Assembly (NCBI GenBank): GCA_036346275.1
Contig: CM070725.1
Coordinates: 44,330,104-44,394,103, forward strand
DNA length: 64,000 nucleotides
Source: Otatea glauca
Taxonomy: Eukaryota; Streptophyta; Magnoliopsida; Poales; Poaceae
Direction of reading: 5' to 3'
The position numbers and the translations under genes are program-made. Under the pieces are notes generated by a model, which was given only the letters and a program-made list of their open reading frames with translations, did no database searches and was not told the origin of the DNA. Position 1 is the first letter of the stretch, and each line of letters begins with the position of its first letter. Positions 36,236 to 47,324 of this stretch are shown piece by piece.

Positions 36236-37680
36236 CTCTGGGTTCAAGTTTATGATGTGCCTAGGTTGATGATGACAATTTTTCGTGATGCACTCTCAGT
36301 TTGTGACTTACATGATCTGGGTTTTTCCAGCTTACCTTGGACTTTTGATAATAATCAGCAGGGTAATCGAAATGTGAAGGTATGGCTAGATAGAGCGGTA
36401 GCGACTCCTGAATGGTCTTCCCATTTTAGTGAAGCAGGTCTGTTCCACCTCATCTCTTCCAGTTCGGACCATTGCCCCTTGTTGTTGCGAACTGCTTCAG
36501 AGTCTGAGCCCCTTCGTAGAAGAAGTTATATGAGGTATGAGATTATGTGGGAGCGGGATGTCTCCTTTGAATCTGAAATTGTTGACGCTTGGAATGGGAT
36601 TACTCCTGTCAGTAACTTGGGGAACTTAACTAGTGCACTTAAAAGGTGTCATGATTTCGCTGAAAAGGTGGAGCTCGACAAAATTTGGTTCGGTACGACG
36701 TGAATTGGACAAATTGCGTAACAAACTTGCTGAGTTGCGAGCCAAAGGAGGGGAGGAGTATGAGATTCAGGAAACAGTCATCAAGATGAATGAATGAATG
36801 AATGGTTATACGGAGAAGAGATGCTCTGGTTACAGCGATCTAGAGTAGATTGGCTGCGAGAGGGTGACAAGAATACAAAGTATTTTCATCAAAAAGCTAT
36901 GCAGCAGTCAAAGAAAAATAAAATTAAAAGATTGAAAGATTGTAATGGGAAGCAGTTGGTAATAGAGTATTTTGAGGGGATCTATTCGAAGGACCCAAGT
37001 ATTCTTCCTGAGATAGTTCTATCCTTAGTTGAACTGCAAATTTCTAAGCAGATGAATGTTGATCTATGTAAGGAATTTTCTGATGATGGAATAAGTGATG
37101 TCTTGTTCCAAATTGGCCCTCTTAAAGCTCCAGGCCCTGACGGTTTTCCAACCCGTTTTTTCCAAAGGAATTGGGAGTTATGAAGGTTGATGTCATCCGT
37201 GCTGTTAAACGGTTCTTTGCAGAAGGACACATGCCAGAAGGGGTTAATGATACTTCAATTGTTTTGATTCCAAAAAAGAGCCAACCGGAAGAGCTTAAAG
37301 ATTTTAGGCCGATCAGCTTATGCAATATGATTTATAAGGTTGTTTCAAAAAGCCTGCTGGACCCACAACGTTGATTTTCTTCTCTTTTTTTCTCTTTTTT
37401 CTTTTTTTCTTTTTTCTTCACCCCTCTGGTGCAGTATCCTGTGCCATATAATCCTCTAATTTCTTCTATCTAATATAAACCACAGCCCAGCTGTCTTTTC
37501 AAAAAAAAAATGCATAGTGAACCGTTTGAGGCCACTGCTTCAGGAGATCATCGATTCAGCTCAGAGTGCCTTCATTCCGGGGCGAATGATAACAGATAAT
37601 GCTTTGATTGCTTTTGAATGCATTTATGCCATCCAACAAAATAATAATAGAGGAGGCGAATTTTGTGCGTACAAGCTTGA
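36236..37680 (+). pseudogene. LINE ORF2: endonuclease end and reverse transcriptase start
   Basis: 36286-36500 matches the C-terminal end of the APE-type endonuclease (LPWTFDNNQQGNRNVKVWLDR..., SDHCPLLL). 36794-37183 holds a linker (WLREGDKNTKYFHQKA) and the first reverse transcriptase block (LKAPGPDGFPTRFFQ). 37171-37360 has KDFRPISLCNMIYKV, and 37517-37690 has SAFIPGRMITDNALIAFE and KLDLSK. Frames shift several times. The N-terminal half of the endonuclease is absent. Confidence 0.85.
37360..37517 (+). mobile_element. Short LINE 3'-end insertion with poly-A
   Basis: About 155 bases interrupt reverse transcriptase between two conserved blocks. They are T/C-rich, then read ATATAATCC...TCTAATATAAACCACAGCCC...TCTTTTC followed by ten A residues, which looks like the 3' terminus of another plant LINE. 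This is a heavily 5'-truncated retrotransposition event. No target duplication is clear. Confidence 0.55.
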
Positions 37681-37699
37681 TCTATCCAAGGTTACATAT

Positions 37700-38896
37700 T
37701 ACGCTTAATAATTACGAACGAAACTTACATATGCACTTTTCGTGTCAAAGACGGGCCAATCGGGGAGGATTTGTTGGCAGTAACCCAAATCGACGACACT
37801 CGAGTGGGCAAAGACGCCTCCACCATATAGTAGAACACGAGGTGGCACGTCGTCAACCGAGCAGCGCCATCCTGCGTAATCGGGCGATAAAACCATGTGG
37901 TGCCGTGATCGCCAACAATTGTAAGTCCGGGCTGCCATATTATTTCGTCCTTCATGCGAGTCTCGAAATGGTTATGAAACTCGAGTAAACTTGAGGTCCT
38001 GTCCCTTGCCCATCCCAAGCAGGCACTGGCCCACCAAGCCCGCTGTGGGAGCATCGATCGGGTGTCCAGCGAGAAGACTACATCATTAGTATACGGGTGA
38101 ATGGGCTCCTAAGTACGGGCGCCACCAGAAAATGCTCCCAAGACCATAATCGCAGCAAGGTGTAGCAAGGCTCCTCCCGTTGTCTTCACACAGGCGCGCA
38201 CAATCCCTCGAGGTGGCGCAGCACACCGATCCAAACCAGCATCGAGGACCTGCGTCGGCGTGGCGCCGCCAAAGCCTCCGCTGATGTGGATGTAGGCCGG
38301 TGGACAAGATCTCCTGCGATGAAGGAAACAACACCAACCAAACGGAAAGGTGTACGCGAACAAGGTGACTCCTCACCACGTGGCCGAGGTGCGCCATTGG
38401 GGCATCGGATATAACGACGTAGCTATGACAAAGGAACCTCAACTCGCTCGAGGACCGCATGGCCAAACTCATCTGTAATCGTATTTTCGGTCCACCTTCC
38501 CTGGTGGAACTATCGGCCTACCACGATAGGCAATCCAGAATGTAGCTAACGCCCAGCAGGTGACCGCCATCTCCCTCAAATGAAGTGGAAAGTGTGGGTC
38601 TCGCCTCCAACGATCCACTAGCGCGGAGAAGAGAGCGCCGAAGTGAAGGATTGCCCGATGTCCATCATCCGGCTAGCGCAGAGCCCCGACTCCCGTAGGG
38701 TGGGCACGCACGCTTCGTCCATAGGCCGCTGTTCTTGGGGCCCTAAGCACGAAAGACGGTGGTGGGCACTGTAAGGGACCGCCACGATGCTTGGCATCGT
38801 AGAATGGGTCAAGCAAAGTCTGCGGCGGGCAGCCATGTCACGCAAGAAGAAATCAAAACCAAAAATTAATACGTGTAACATAATATCACGTGACAT
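37700..38896 (-). pseudogene. Plant mobile domain (PMD) gene remnant in MULE
   Basis: Minus-strand fragments carry RPMDEACVPTLRESGL and DIGQSFTSALSSPR, then, in another frame, LSLAMRSS... and, near the end, DDVPPRVLLYGGG. These match the transposon-borne PMD (MAIN-like) proteins common in grasses, whose biochemical role is not settled. The gene spans about 1.2 kb and at least three frames, so it is non-functional. A 200-base AT-rich spacer separates it from the transposase. Confidence 0.7.
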
Positions 38897-39129
38897 AATA
38901 ACAAATATAATGTTATAACAAATATAATGTTATGACAGATAGCACATAACAAGACATAGATAGAATACAAGACGTCATATTGCATAGCAAAATAATGTAG
39001 ACTACATGAAGGTACTAACTGCACACAAATAAGGAACACAGGGGACATAAAAATAACATTACAAGATATAACAATGCGTAATATAACATTAGGTAACATG
39101 ACATACGTGAATACGGCATTTCGAACTAC

Positions 39130-41180
39130 GGATTAGTCGATGAGCCGCCCGACAGGGCGCGCTTCATTGTATGCCCCATCGTCCGTAAGATATACGATAT
39201 TCCGTATGGCTCTTCCGTCTCCCCACGACTTGCGTCCATGTCATTACGGATTCGCTGTCGCCCACGGCGCTCCGCTTCAAAGAATCATTCGACACTAAGT
39301 CACTTGCCCGTGCCATAGCTCTGTAATGCATGTCCAAGCCGTCGTGAGTTGAACTCCAACTCCATGTCCCGAATGATGATCGGCAATCGAAGTACTCAGA
39401 GATGTACGACACGTAAGATCGACGGAGAACTGCACGCCGTGATATACATGCGAGCATGGCTTGTGCAAGTAGCTTGTGGCTTGTTGCATGTGCATATCGC
39501 CACATCACGTGACAGTACATTTGCTTACGGTAGCCTCTCGCAATGGCCATCGACGAACTTCTCCGTGAGGCGCACTTCAAACTTCTCCGCCCGACTGGCC
39601 CATGGTGCGGACGCCGTGGGAGCGAGCCTTCTATTTTCTTCTCAATGTATGCATGCATTCGCTCGAGAATGCCTCCTTGCATTCATCCTGCTCACGAAGT
39701 ATCCAACGGTCCTGTTCGCATCTCTCCACGATGGCACCGATTGGGAGGGACCGAACACCCTTCGTGACACCGCTATAAACCTCGGACATGTTAGTTGTCA
39801 TTATGCCGTATCTCGCGCCGTGGGTGTCATGCAAAGCAGGACCACTTCTAGTTCTCGAGCGCAGAATCGCACTCCACCGAGAGAAGTTGTTGACTGCCCT
39901 CTGCGGATTGGCGGCGTGTTTTGGCGGTCTCCTCATCAAGCACTCTCCATATGGCCTCGAACTTCCGCCTCGGGTTTTGCATGCATAGCCTCTTGAATGT
40001 CTTCATCACTTCCTTGTTGCGGAACCTTCTGCGGTGTTCGCAGCAAGATGCCTCATGCACACAGCGATTGACGTACGCCATTCCATTGGTACGGTGGTCG
40101 TGTCCCCTTTGCATGGTGTCGATGGCGGATATTAACCCGGATGCCTATCGGTGATGAGGCATACGCTCGCGGTCTCTGACAACGACTGCTTCACATTTAC
40201 TAGAAACCACAACCAGCTCTCTGTTCTCGCCACGAGTGCATAGGCCACGAGTAGCTGGTCGCTGGCGCCCGCCGCGACCGCCATCAATATGGTGCCCCCA
40301 GACTTGCCGGATAGAAAGTACCATCCATGCTAAGCACAGCCGACAATACTTGAAGCCCTCAATAGCGGGGCCGAATGCCCAAAACACACTTCGGCCGAGG
40401 ATGAAACAGCTTGGGTCCTCGCGAGTGCGGCCTATCCATCTTGTTGATGTAGGTCCTGCGGATTGGTTTCAAAATCGGTGAAGCATGCGAGCAAGGTTGT
40501 ACTCCTCTTCATACGTGCGCATACATCATCTCTATAACTTTCTTCTTCGCCACACCTTGCCGTAGCTAACAGGATATCCACCATGTTAACTACGCCGCCA
40601 TCAAGATCTTCTTGGTGAAACGGTCACGTCTCACTGTGACCAAGAGAAATCAGCCGCTACATATGAGGACGTGATATTTCGTAGCGCTCGCAGGGTGGCT
40701 CGGCAAGCACACAAGTGTGGTCCGTCAGGATCGCTATCCCGAAGCCTAAACTCACCCTTGAATTTGTGGGCACGGATCTTGCCGACACTCAAAGATCCAT
40801 GCACTTCACAACGTAGGTCTCCGGTTCATTGCACACCCGTGACGCGCGATCGATGTTTACCGTGATATCTAGCAATTGCTTGTCGGGCGCACTCTTCGAG
40901 GGAATCGTTGCCCTACCAAAGCAGAGTGTCCTCGATTGAAGGCCCACGATGCCGCTTCATCCGGCAAAGACGAGAGAAGTCATTGCCGATCGCCCAACCG
41001 TGAAGACACATACTCCACATCGCTGGACACAATGCCACCGACTTGAGCCGCGATCGTCCTCTCCGCCGCTATCGGTGTTGACATCATCGCCTTCATCGGA
41101 CGTTGCTTCGTCCGACATGCCTTCTAGGTGCTCGTGGCAATCAACGCGAAGGCACTCACCACCGTCCGATGTCTTCATTC
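39130..41180 (-). pseudogene. MURA/FAR1-type MULE transposase, degenerate
   Basis: Reading on the minus strand: an acidic N-terminal stretch (41178-41020), FWAFGPAIEGFKYCRLCL (about 40387-40330, start of the DDE domain), RFRNKEVMKTFKRLCMQNPRRKFEAIW (about 40050-39940), RYGIMTTNMSEVY and GVRSLPIGAIVE (about 39830-39720), and a SWIM-type end HKPCSHV (about 39460). This is the canonical MULE transposase order. Frames change between almost every block, and stops occur throughout. Confidence 0.8.
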
Positions 41181-41205
41181 ACCGAAGGCATCGTATGATC
41201 GGGTC

Positions 41206-42670
41206 GAATGGAGTTTCTTAGAAGGAATCCTTTTGAAGCTAGGCTTTCATCGTATTTGGATACAGTGAGTTATGAGTAGAGTAACCTCTGTGCGATATTC
41301 GGTGCGTTTTAATGGTGTTCCGTTGGATTTCTTCCAGCCATCTCGAGGGCTCCGTCAAGGTGACCCTCTTTCACCTTTTTTATTCCTCTTTGTGGCTAAT
41401 GGTCTGTCGACCTTATTGAACTCGGAGGTGGCAAGCGGTAATATTCAGGCTCTAAAGGTGTCGAGGCGGTCCCCGGAGATTTCTCATCTTTTATTTGCAG
41501 ATGACAGCCTGCTTTTCTTTCATGCAAATGGGGATCAAGCGAGGAAAATTCATAGTATTTTGGAGAGTTTCAGCCAGGCCATGAGGCAGCTAATAAACCC
41601 TGCCAAATGCACCCTGTTCTTTAATGAAAAGGGTATCCGGGGGCTTAATTAAGAAGCTGTGAGATCAACTTTGGGTGTTGAACAAATATCCTTTGAAGCT
41701 AAATACTTAGGTTTGCCTACACCGGAAGGTCGCATGAAGGTGTCAAAATTTCAGTCTTTAAAAGAAAGAGTGAGTAAACGTTGTGCTGACTGGAGTGAAA
41801 AATTCTTATCTGCTGGAGGGAAAGAGGTCTTGATTAAGTCAGTGGCTCAGGCTATTCCGATGTACATTATGGGTGTTTTCCATCTTCCGGCATCCACGAT
41901 CGACGACATCACTCGTTGTATTCGCAACTATTGGTGGGGTACAGAAAATGGGAAGTGTAAAGTGCACTGGCTCGCTTGGAATCATTTGTCACAGCCTAAA
42001 AGTAAAGGTGGAATTGGTTTCCACGATTTGAAGCTTTTTAATCAGGCTTTATTAGCAAGGCAGGCTTGGCGCCTGATTATGTATCCTGATAGCCTTTGTG
42101 CAAGATTGTTGAAGGCTAAGTATTATCCAAATGGGGACTTGGTTGATACAGCGTTTCCGAATGCTGGATCTCCAACTTGGAAGTCTATCATGCACGGCCT
42201 CGAGTTGTTGAAAAAAGTTTTAATATGGAGGATTGGTTCAGGGGAGAAGATTCGCATTTGGCGTAGCTCTTGGATACCTCGTGGTCTATCCTTGAAGATG
42301 ACAGGCAAACGCAGAACATGTAGGCTAAAATGGGTTGCGCAATTCGTTGATCATGAGAGACACTGTTGGAAAGAGGATGTCATTAGAAGGTACTGTTATG
42401 CACACGATGTGGAGGAAATCCTAAACATCAAACCGGCGGGGCGGAACAGAGTTGATTGCTTGACTTGGCATTATGAGAAGACGGCGTCTTTTGCCTATCG
42501 GCTCGGTATTCAATTGATTGACAGTGACAAAGGTGGAGAATCAACTAGCACAGGATCTGTTGGTCAGCATTTAATGTGGAGGAAACTGTGGCAGCTTCCG
42601 TTACCTCAGAAAATTAAAGTCTTTGGTTGGCGTCTTGCTAAGGATGGTTTACCATCTCAGAAGAATAAAT
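41206..42670 (+). pseudogene. LINE ORF2: reverse transcriptase C-terminal half
   Basis: The frame restarts at YDRVEWSFLEG and continues through GLRQGDPLSPFLF, HLLFADDSLLFF (the catalytic F-A-D-D box) and GLPTPEGRMK to WWGTENGK and IGFHDLK, the usual order of plant L1 reverse transcriptase. One stop (TAA near 41650) lies between two long frames (41272-41652 and 41659-42672). It ends in the zf-RVT region (MWRKLWQLPLPQKIKVFGWRL). Confidence 0.9.
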
Positions 42671-42674
42671 GAGC

Positions 42675-42807
42675 AGTGCTTCAACGCTTTTCTCTCAATA
42701 CAAGTTGTATAAATCTTGAAGCAAGCGAAGGGGTAAGTAATCTCCATCTACCCTTCATTCATACTTTAATATTTGTGCAATTGTAAAAAAGAAAAGCATT
42801 GAAGCAC
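42675..42807. mobile_element. Small inverted-repeat element in the LINE
   Basis: GTGCTTCAACGCTTTTC near 42677 and GAAAAGCATTGAAGCAC near 42791 are inverted copies with one mismatch, enclosing about 100 AT-rich bases. The unit interrupts the zf-RVT region of the LINE. A similar unit lies in beta-glucosidase intron 5. Confidence 0.5.
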
Positions 42808-43726
42808 CTCTCATAAATGGAAACGTAAACTAGCTACTAGTAGTACCTGTGAAGTTTGTGGAGGTGAGGAAGAAATAGGATTTCATGTTGTAATTAACTG
42901 TTCTCGTGCTCGTTCTTTACGAGCTGCTATCAGAAATGAATGGTTGCTCCCTCAAGAACACCGATTGTAGTTTTCTGGTCCGGACTGGCTCATTCTTTTG
43001 TTGGATTCGTTGCCGATGGATGATGGAGAGAAATTTCTTTTGTTGCTATGGCGTTCTTGGCAAATACGAAATGAATTAATCTATGGTGCTTCTAGCTTCT
43101 CTATTTCGACTTCTGTTAAGTTCCTCACTGATTACTGGCCGGAGCTGATTACTTGCCATCAAACCAATATCCTTTCTGATCAAAAAGGAAAGAAGCACCT
43201 CGTTGCATCTGCAAGCTGTCTTAATAAGGAGGCAATATTTAACATTTCTCGACGCTGGATTCCACCTCCAGATGGCTGGGTTAAACTGAATGTTGATAGT
43301 GCGTTCTCAGCATCCTCGAGCAATGCCGGGATTGGTGCTGTCATTCGAGATCAAGAAGGTAAGGTTTTACTTTCTTCTTGGCAACTAATTATTAAAGGAT
43401 ATGATGCTGAGGAATTGGAAGCAAATGCTTGTTTGATGGGTTTCTCATTGACGGCGGAATGGATACGGAAATCAACTATTATCAAATCTGATTGTTCTAC
43501 TATGGTTCAGTTAATGAAGATGGCAAAGGATCAAAGATCAAAACATCTATTTGTGATCGAAGAGGCACATGAAGAGGCCCTTCGTCTTCCGAAGTTTGAG
43601 GTGAAACATGTGAGAAAAAAGCAAAATAAGGTGACTCATGAACTGGCGCATCTAACTATGTGTACAAAGCACTCAGCAGTGTGGAGATCGCATTTTCCTC
43701 TTTATGTTGAGCATTTTATTGTTTAG
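42808..43726 (+). pseudogene. LINE zf-RVT end and RNase H domain
   Basis: 42840-42960 carries TCEVCGGEEEIGFHVVINC, the zinc-binding tail after plant LINE reverse transcriptase. 43240-43726 is an open RNase H domain: VKLNVDSAF, GIGAVIRDQEGK, EELEANACLMG, IKSDCSTMV and the late H-V-R-K-K-Q-N-K-V-T-H-E-L-A-H segment. The D-E-D-H type catalytic residues appear to be present. The RNase H stop codon is followed by the A-rich LINE tail. Confidence 0.85.
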
Positions 43727-43774
43727 GAATATAATCTTGCGCTCCCTTTTCCTCGCAAAAAAAATAATAATAAG

Positions 43775-43844
43775 GCAAGTGGCTCAAGCATCTTTATTTC
43801 TCCTCGTACTTTACACGGCCGAATCACGGCTGCATCAATCACCC
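43775..43844. repeat. 70-bp LINE target-site duplication, right copy
   Basis: Same as 35041-35110 except one base. It follows the LINE tail directly and runs into a C-run (about 43842-43853) beyond which the copies diverge. The sequence continues into the 3' flank of the beta-glucosidase. Confidence 0.85.
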
Positions 43845-43944
43845 CCCCCCCCACCCCACCCACAAACAAAAAAAAACAGATCCTTTTATTTGTGCCGTGC
43901 AAGCAATACAGCTGAAACCTCCCTGGAAATACATAGGAGAGCCT

Positions 43945-46900
43945 CTATCTCTTGAGGAAGTCGGCGAACCAGTAGCTGGACTTCTTGCGGTACCTCTGGA
44001 GCGTGCTACGGTCGACGTAGATGAGCCCGAAGCGCCCCTTGTACCCGTCGCCCCACTCGAAGTCGTCCATGAACGTCCACGTGAAGTACCCTTTCACCTT
44101 CACCCCTTCCCTGCAGAAGCTTTGCAAATCAATCGAGGAAGTTGTAGAAAGCGAATTCCTTTGTGTGTGTGTGTGTGTGTACGCAAGCACGTACTTGATT
44201 GCGAGCTGCGTGAACAAGAGGTGTTGGTAGTGGAAGGAGATCCTGGTGTCATCCTTGAGGGCTTCTGATATGGGAATCGTGCTGTTGTTGGCCTCATCAG
44301 TTCCTGAATCAAGCAAAGATATTGCGGAAGTGTATGCAACTATGCAAGAGCAATGTACAGATTGAGATGAGATGGTAATAATCAAGCGCGTAAATGTTTC
44401 ACCGTTCTCTGCAATGTAGATGTCAGGGTCGTTGTACTTCCTCTTGGTGTAGAGCAGGAGCTCGCGGAGGCCCGGTGCGTAGGTGAAGAAGATCGGTGTG
44501 AAAGCCTGATCATATATCATCAGAATCAGATGCAATCTAGCAATGTAGAATGCACACAAAGGAATCCATGTGTAGACCGGACGTGCGTGCGTACCGGCGG
44601 GCCGATCGGGACGCCATTGCGGTACGCTGTTTGGTTGGCCCAGTTGTCCGTTGCGTAGGCCGGCTTGAGCTTGCTGGGGCGCCGGCCAACGCCCTTGGCG
44701 TAGTTGGTGGTGTAGTAGTTGAGGCCGATGAAGTCGTACGAGCCTTTCAGCAACTCCGACTGCTCCTTGGTGAACGTCGGCAGGCGGCCGCCGACCAGCT
44801 TCCTCATGGTGCCCGGGTAATCTCCGTACACGATCGGGTCCATGAACCATCCGTACATGAAGTCGAGGCTGCGCTTCACGGCGTGCTTGTCGGCGGCGTC
44901 GGAGTCGCCGTAGGGGACGAACCAGTGCGACACCTGCGTGATGCCGATCTGGCCCTTCTGTGTCGCCTGTGCGTGATGCAGCACAGGAGGAAACGTTCAA
45001 ATGAGTTGATCTGCGTTATCAGTCTGGGTTGCCAATTTGCCGGCCATGTACCTGTATCTGCTGGTTTTTTTCCCGAATGGATTTATATTAAGAGTTCTTT
45101 TATATAAACTAAAGCCAATATAGATCGTTCATTATTTTTGATTCAATAGATCATATTATCTAATATTTTTGAGAGACTTGTTATAATTCTTGAGATGCAC
45201 TAAAATTCGATGTACCTCCTAATGATGGTAGAAAATCTTATTTTTGTTATACTTCTTTCAGTTGTAGAGTAATACTAATAGTCTCAACAAATCAATGATT
45301 AATTACCTGGTACTTTTGGCGGTACAGGCGCACGGCCTCGGCGTGGGCGAGCAGCAGGTTGTGACCAGCGACGTAGGGCTCCGTGCCGGAGTTGCCCGAG
45401 GCGCACGACTTGGACACGTACGGGGAGCACCGGCCGGGGGCCTTGGTGCCGGAGCCGTAGCCGCCGGCGCAGAAGATCATGGGCTCGTTGAACGTGTTCC
45501 AGGACTTGACCCGGTCGCCGAACTCCCGGAAGCAGACGTCGGCGTAGTCCACGAAGTCCTTCCTGTACACACCCATATCATCACTCGTAAGAACTCTACG
45601 TATATCGACGCGAATAATTTGCAGCGGGTAGTATAATTAGTATTAGCTTAGCTTACACGATGTCTTCACTCAGGAAGCTTCCATATTTGTCCTCCAATGC
45701 CTGTGGTGTGTCGAAGTGGAAAATCGTGACAAATGGCTTCATCCCTAGGTGCCACCATGAACACTATATTAGCCAGAAAACTAATATTTTAAATGTACTC
45801 ATGATCCGGGAAATTTTGTAGGACAGAAGGCCTTCGAACAATGCTTCCATGCTCTATAACAAAAAAAAAAAGATTGCACAATCTTGAAGCAGCGCTGTTA
45901 GTAGTAGCGTACTAGGTGGTTTGTAAATCAGAACGTGCTTTAAAATTTGTGTTTTTTCACTTCTAGAAAGAGCATGGAAGCGCCTAGGAGCCTTTACCTC
46001 TAGCTATGACCTCGTTGATGAGGCTGTTGTAGAAAGCGACCCCTTCTTTGTTCACTCCGCCGCTTACGGTTCCATCTGCAGGAAGAAAGCAATTAATCAC
46101 ACTGAGAATGAGCTAAGTAATGCACTTGGAACAGGTTCATGCACCAGATGAAACCGTGTCCTTACTTGGTAGGATCCTGCTCCATGCAATGGAGAACCTG
46201 AAGGCGTCCATGTTCATGTCAGTCAGGAAGTTCAGATCCTCCTGCAGTTTAATTTGGATCCAAGAAACCTCAATGCTCTAAATCCACACATGGTGATCCA
46301 GTGTAAGAAAAAGATCCACCTTGTAGCGGTGATAAAAATCTACGGCTACATCTCCGTTGCTACCATCTGCTACTTTGCCTGAAAGAAAATGGTTTTACAG
46401 TAATCAATATTTGTAAGACAATGTGGAAAATGTATTAGGTAGAGACTGACCTGGAATGTGAGAATAGGTATCCCAGATGCTCGGCCCTCGGCCCCCTTCC
46501 TTAACAGCGCCCTCGTACTGCGAGAGAACAATGCAGGAAATGTAGAAATACACAAGTCAAAATCACCTGGGATAGAACATCCTGATCAGAAAACCACAAA
46601 GCACAAGCATGCGCATATTAGTCTCGAAACGATGTTTTTTCTGTTCTGACTGTTTGGTTCTAGGTCTTCTGCTCTTTATCTGCAGATAGGCCAGATGCTT
46701 ATTTTTCTTTGCTCGCTTCTACTGTTGGGTTACCTTAATACAAAGAGTCAAAGATACGCAGCTCTCTGACTTTTCTGAAAAAAAAAGGTTTCGAAACGAT
46801 GTTTCTAAAGTCTAAAGCAAGTAAAACTAGATCAGTTGTGCCAATTTACTGGTATTAGCTAGCAATTAGCACTGTTTCTGCTGGTGACCTCCTAAGTTAA

Positions 46901-47324
46901 CAACGTCCTAAAATTCGACCAAAACTTTGCTGTCGGCAAGTCTGCAGTTCCTTTTTTTCCCCCTCGTGTATAGCGATGAATTCAACTAAAATCAGTAAAA
47001 ACCAATGTCTCTAGTCATTTGCTGTTTCTCAACAGATTTCAGTCAAACTTGGTACACTCGGCAAGTCTGCAATTCCTTTTTTTTTCTTCCATCCTTTATG
47101 TCTACTCTAGCAATGAACACAACCAGTCTAGTCTAGTCACTGGTACTGAACACCCGTAGCAACTAGCAACAGCAGTAAGTAGACAGACTGAATCATGGAA
47201 CCTGATAGGCGGCGGAGCCGGTGCCGAAGAGGAACCCCTCGGGGAAGCTGTATCTGTTGAACGCGCCATGGACACCGTTGCTCACCAGAGCTACCAAGAA
47301 CAGAACAGAGAGAAACCCACGCAT
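43945..47324 (-). CDS. Beta-glucosidase, glycoside hydrolase family 1
   Basis: GH1 enzymes hydrolyse beta-glucosides of hormones, defence compounds or cell-wall oligosaccharides with retention. Exons on the minus strand: 47324-47202, 46517-46451, 46378-46320, 46241-46166, 46075-45998, 45744-45657, 45562-45307, 44966-44595, 44505-44403, 44303-44195, 44110-43945. All introns are GT-AG and phases close, giving 498 residues. A hydrophobic signal peptide (about 1-20, cut before AFNRYSF) sends it to the secretory route. Q41 binds glycone, E190 in TFNEP is acid/base, E406 in YIAENG is the nucleophile, and FEW at 461-463 binds glycone. Ala at 405, where Thr is commoner, is a minor variant. The closest relatives are cereal apoplastic or vacuolar GH1 enzymes. 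The substrate cannot be told from sequence. Confidence 0.95.
44161..44179. repeat. (TG)n microsatellite in beta-glucosidase intron 10
   Basis: A run of about nine TG units lies in the short intron between exons 10 and 11. It is likely length-variable between accessions and does not touch the splice sites. Confidence 0.8.
45840..45982. mobile_element. Small inverted-repeat element in beta-glucosidase intron 5
   Basis: ATGCTTCCATGCTCT near 45841 and AGAGCATGGAAGCGC near 45968 are inverted copies enclosing about 110 bases, including ATCTTGAAGCAGCG. The termini and the interior ATCTTGAAGC block resemble the element at 42675-42807, so both may be one MITE family. No target duplication is certain. 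Confidence 0.45.
46518..47201 (-). other. Beta-glucosidase intron 1
   Basis: The 684-base first intron separates the signal-peptide exon from the rest. It contains two copies of a CGGCAAGTCTGCA(G/A)TTCCTTTTTT block (about 46933-46957 and 47059-47083). I see no gene in it. Confidence 0.7.

Larger units (their letters stand above)
37690..41205 (-). mobile_element. MULE (Mutator-like) with PMD gene, nested in LINE
   Basis: The LINE reverse transcriptase stops after LDLSK (about 37690) and resumes with YDR at about 41200. Between them are minus-strand remnants of a MURA transposase (about 41180-39150) and a plant-mobile-domain gene (about 38900-37700), a combination known for grass MULEs. I see no long terminal inverted repeats. 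The junctions (CCAAGG on the left, CGAAGGC on the right) allow a 9-bp duplication only with mismatches. Both genes are broken. Confidence 0.75.
35111..43774 (+). mobile_element. L1-type LINE retrotransposon with nested insertions
   Basis: It holds, in order, an ORF1 gag-like domain, an endonuclease C-terminal part, reverse transcriptase, a zinc-binding RT tail (zf-RVT), RNase H, and an A-rich end (AAAAAAAATAATAATAAG). It is flanked by a 70-bp target duplication. Nested inside are a MITE (35785-36173), a LINE 3' end (about 37360-37517), a MULE (about 37690-41205), and a small inverted-repeat element (about 42675-42807). Without these it would be about 4.4 kb, shorter than complete plant L1s. 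Part of the endonuclease appears to be missing. Confidence 0.85.

Noticed and set aside
44550..45107. Plus-strand frame of 185 codons and others at 43897-44268 and 45295-45636
   Set aside because: They are antisense to beta-glucosidase exons 7 to 11, whose splice phases and motifs are decisive.
16204..47324. A possible metabolic gene cluster of lipoxygenase and beta-glucosidase
   Set aside because: They are 22 kb apart, separated by transposons, on opposite strands, with no third pathway gene and no shared pathway step.
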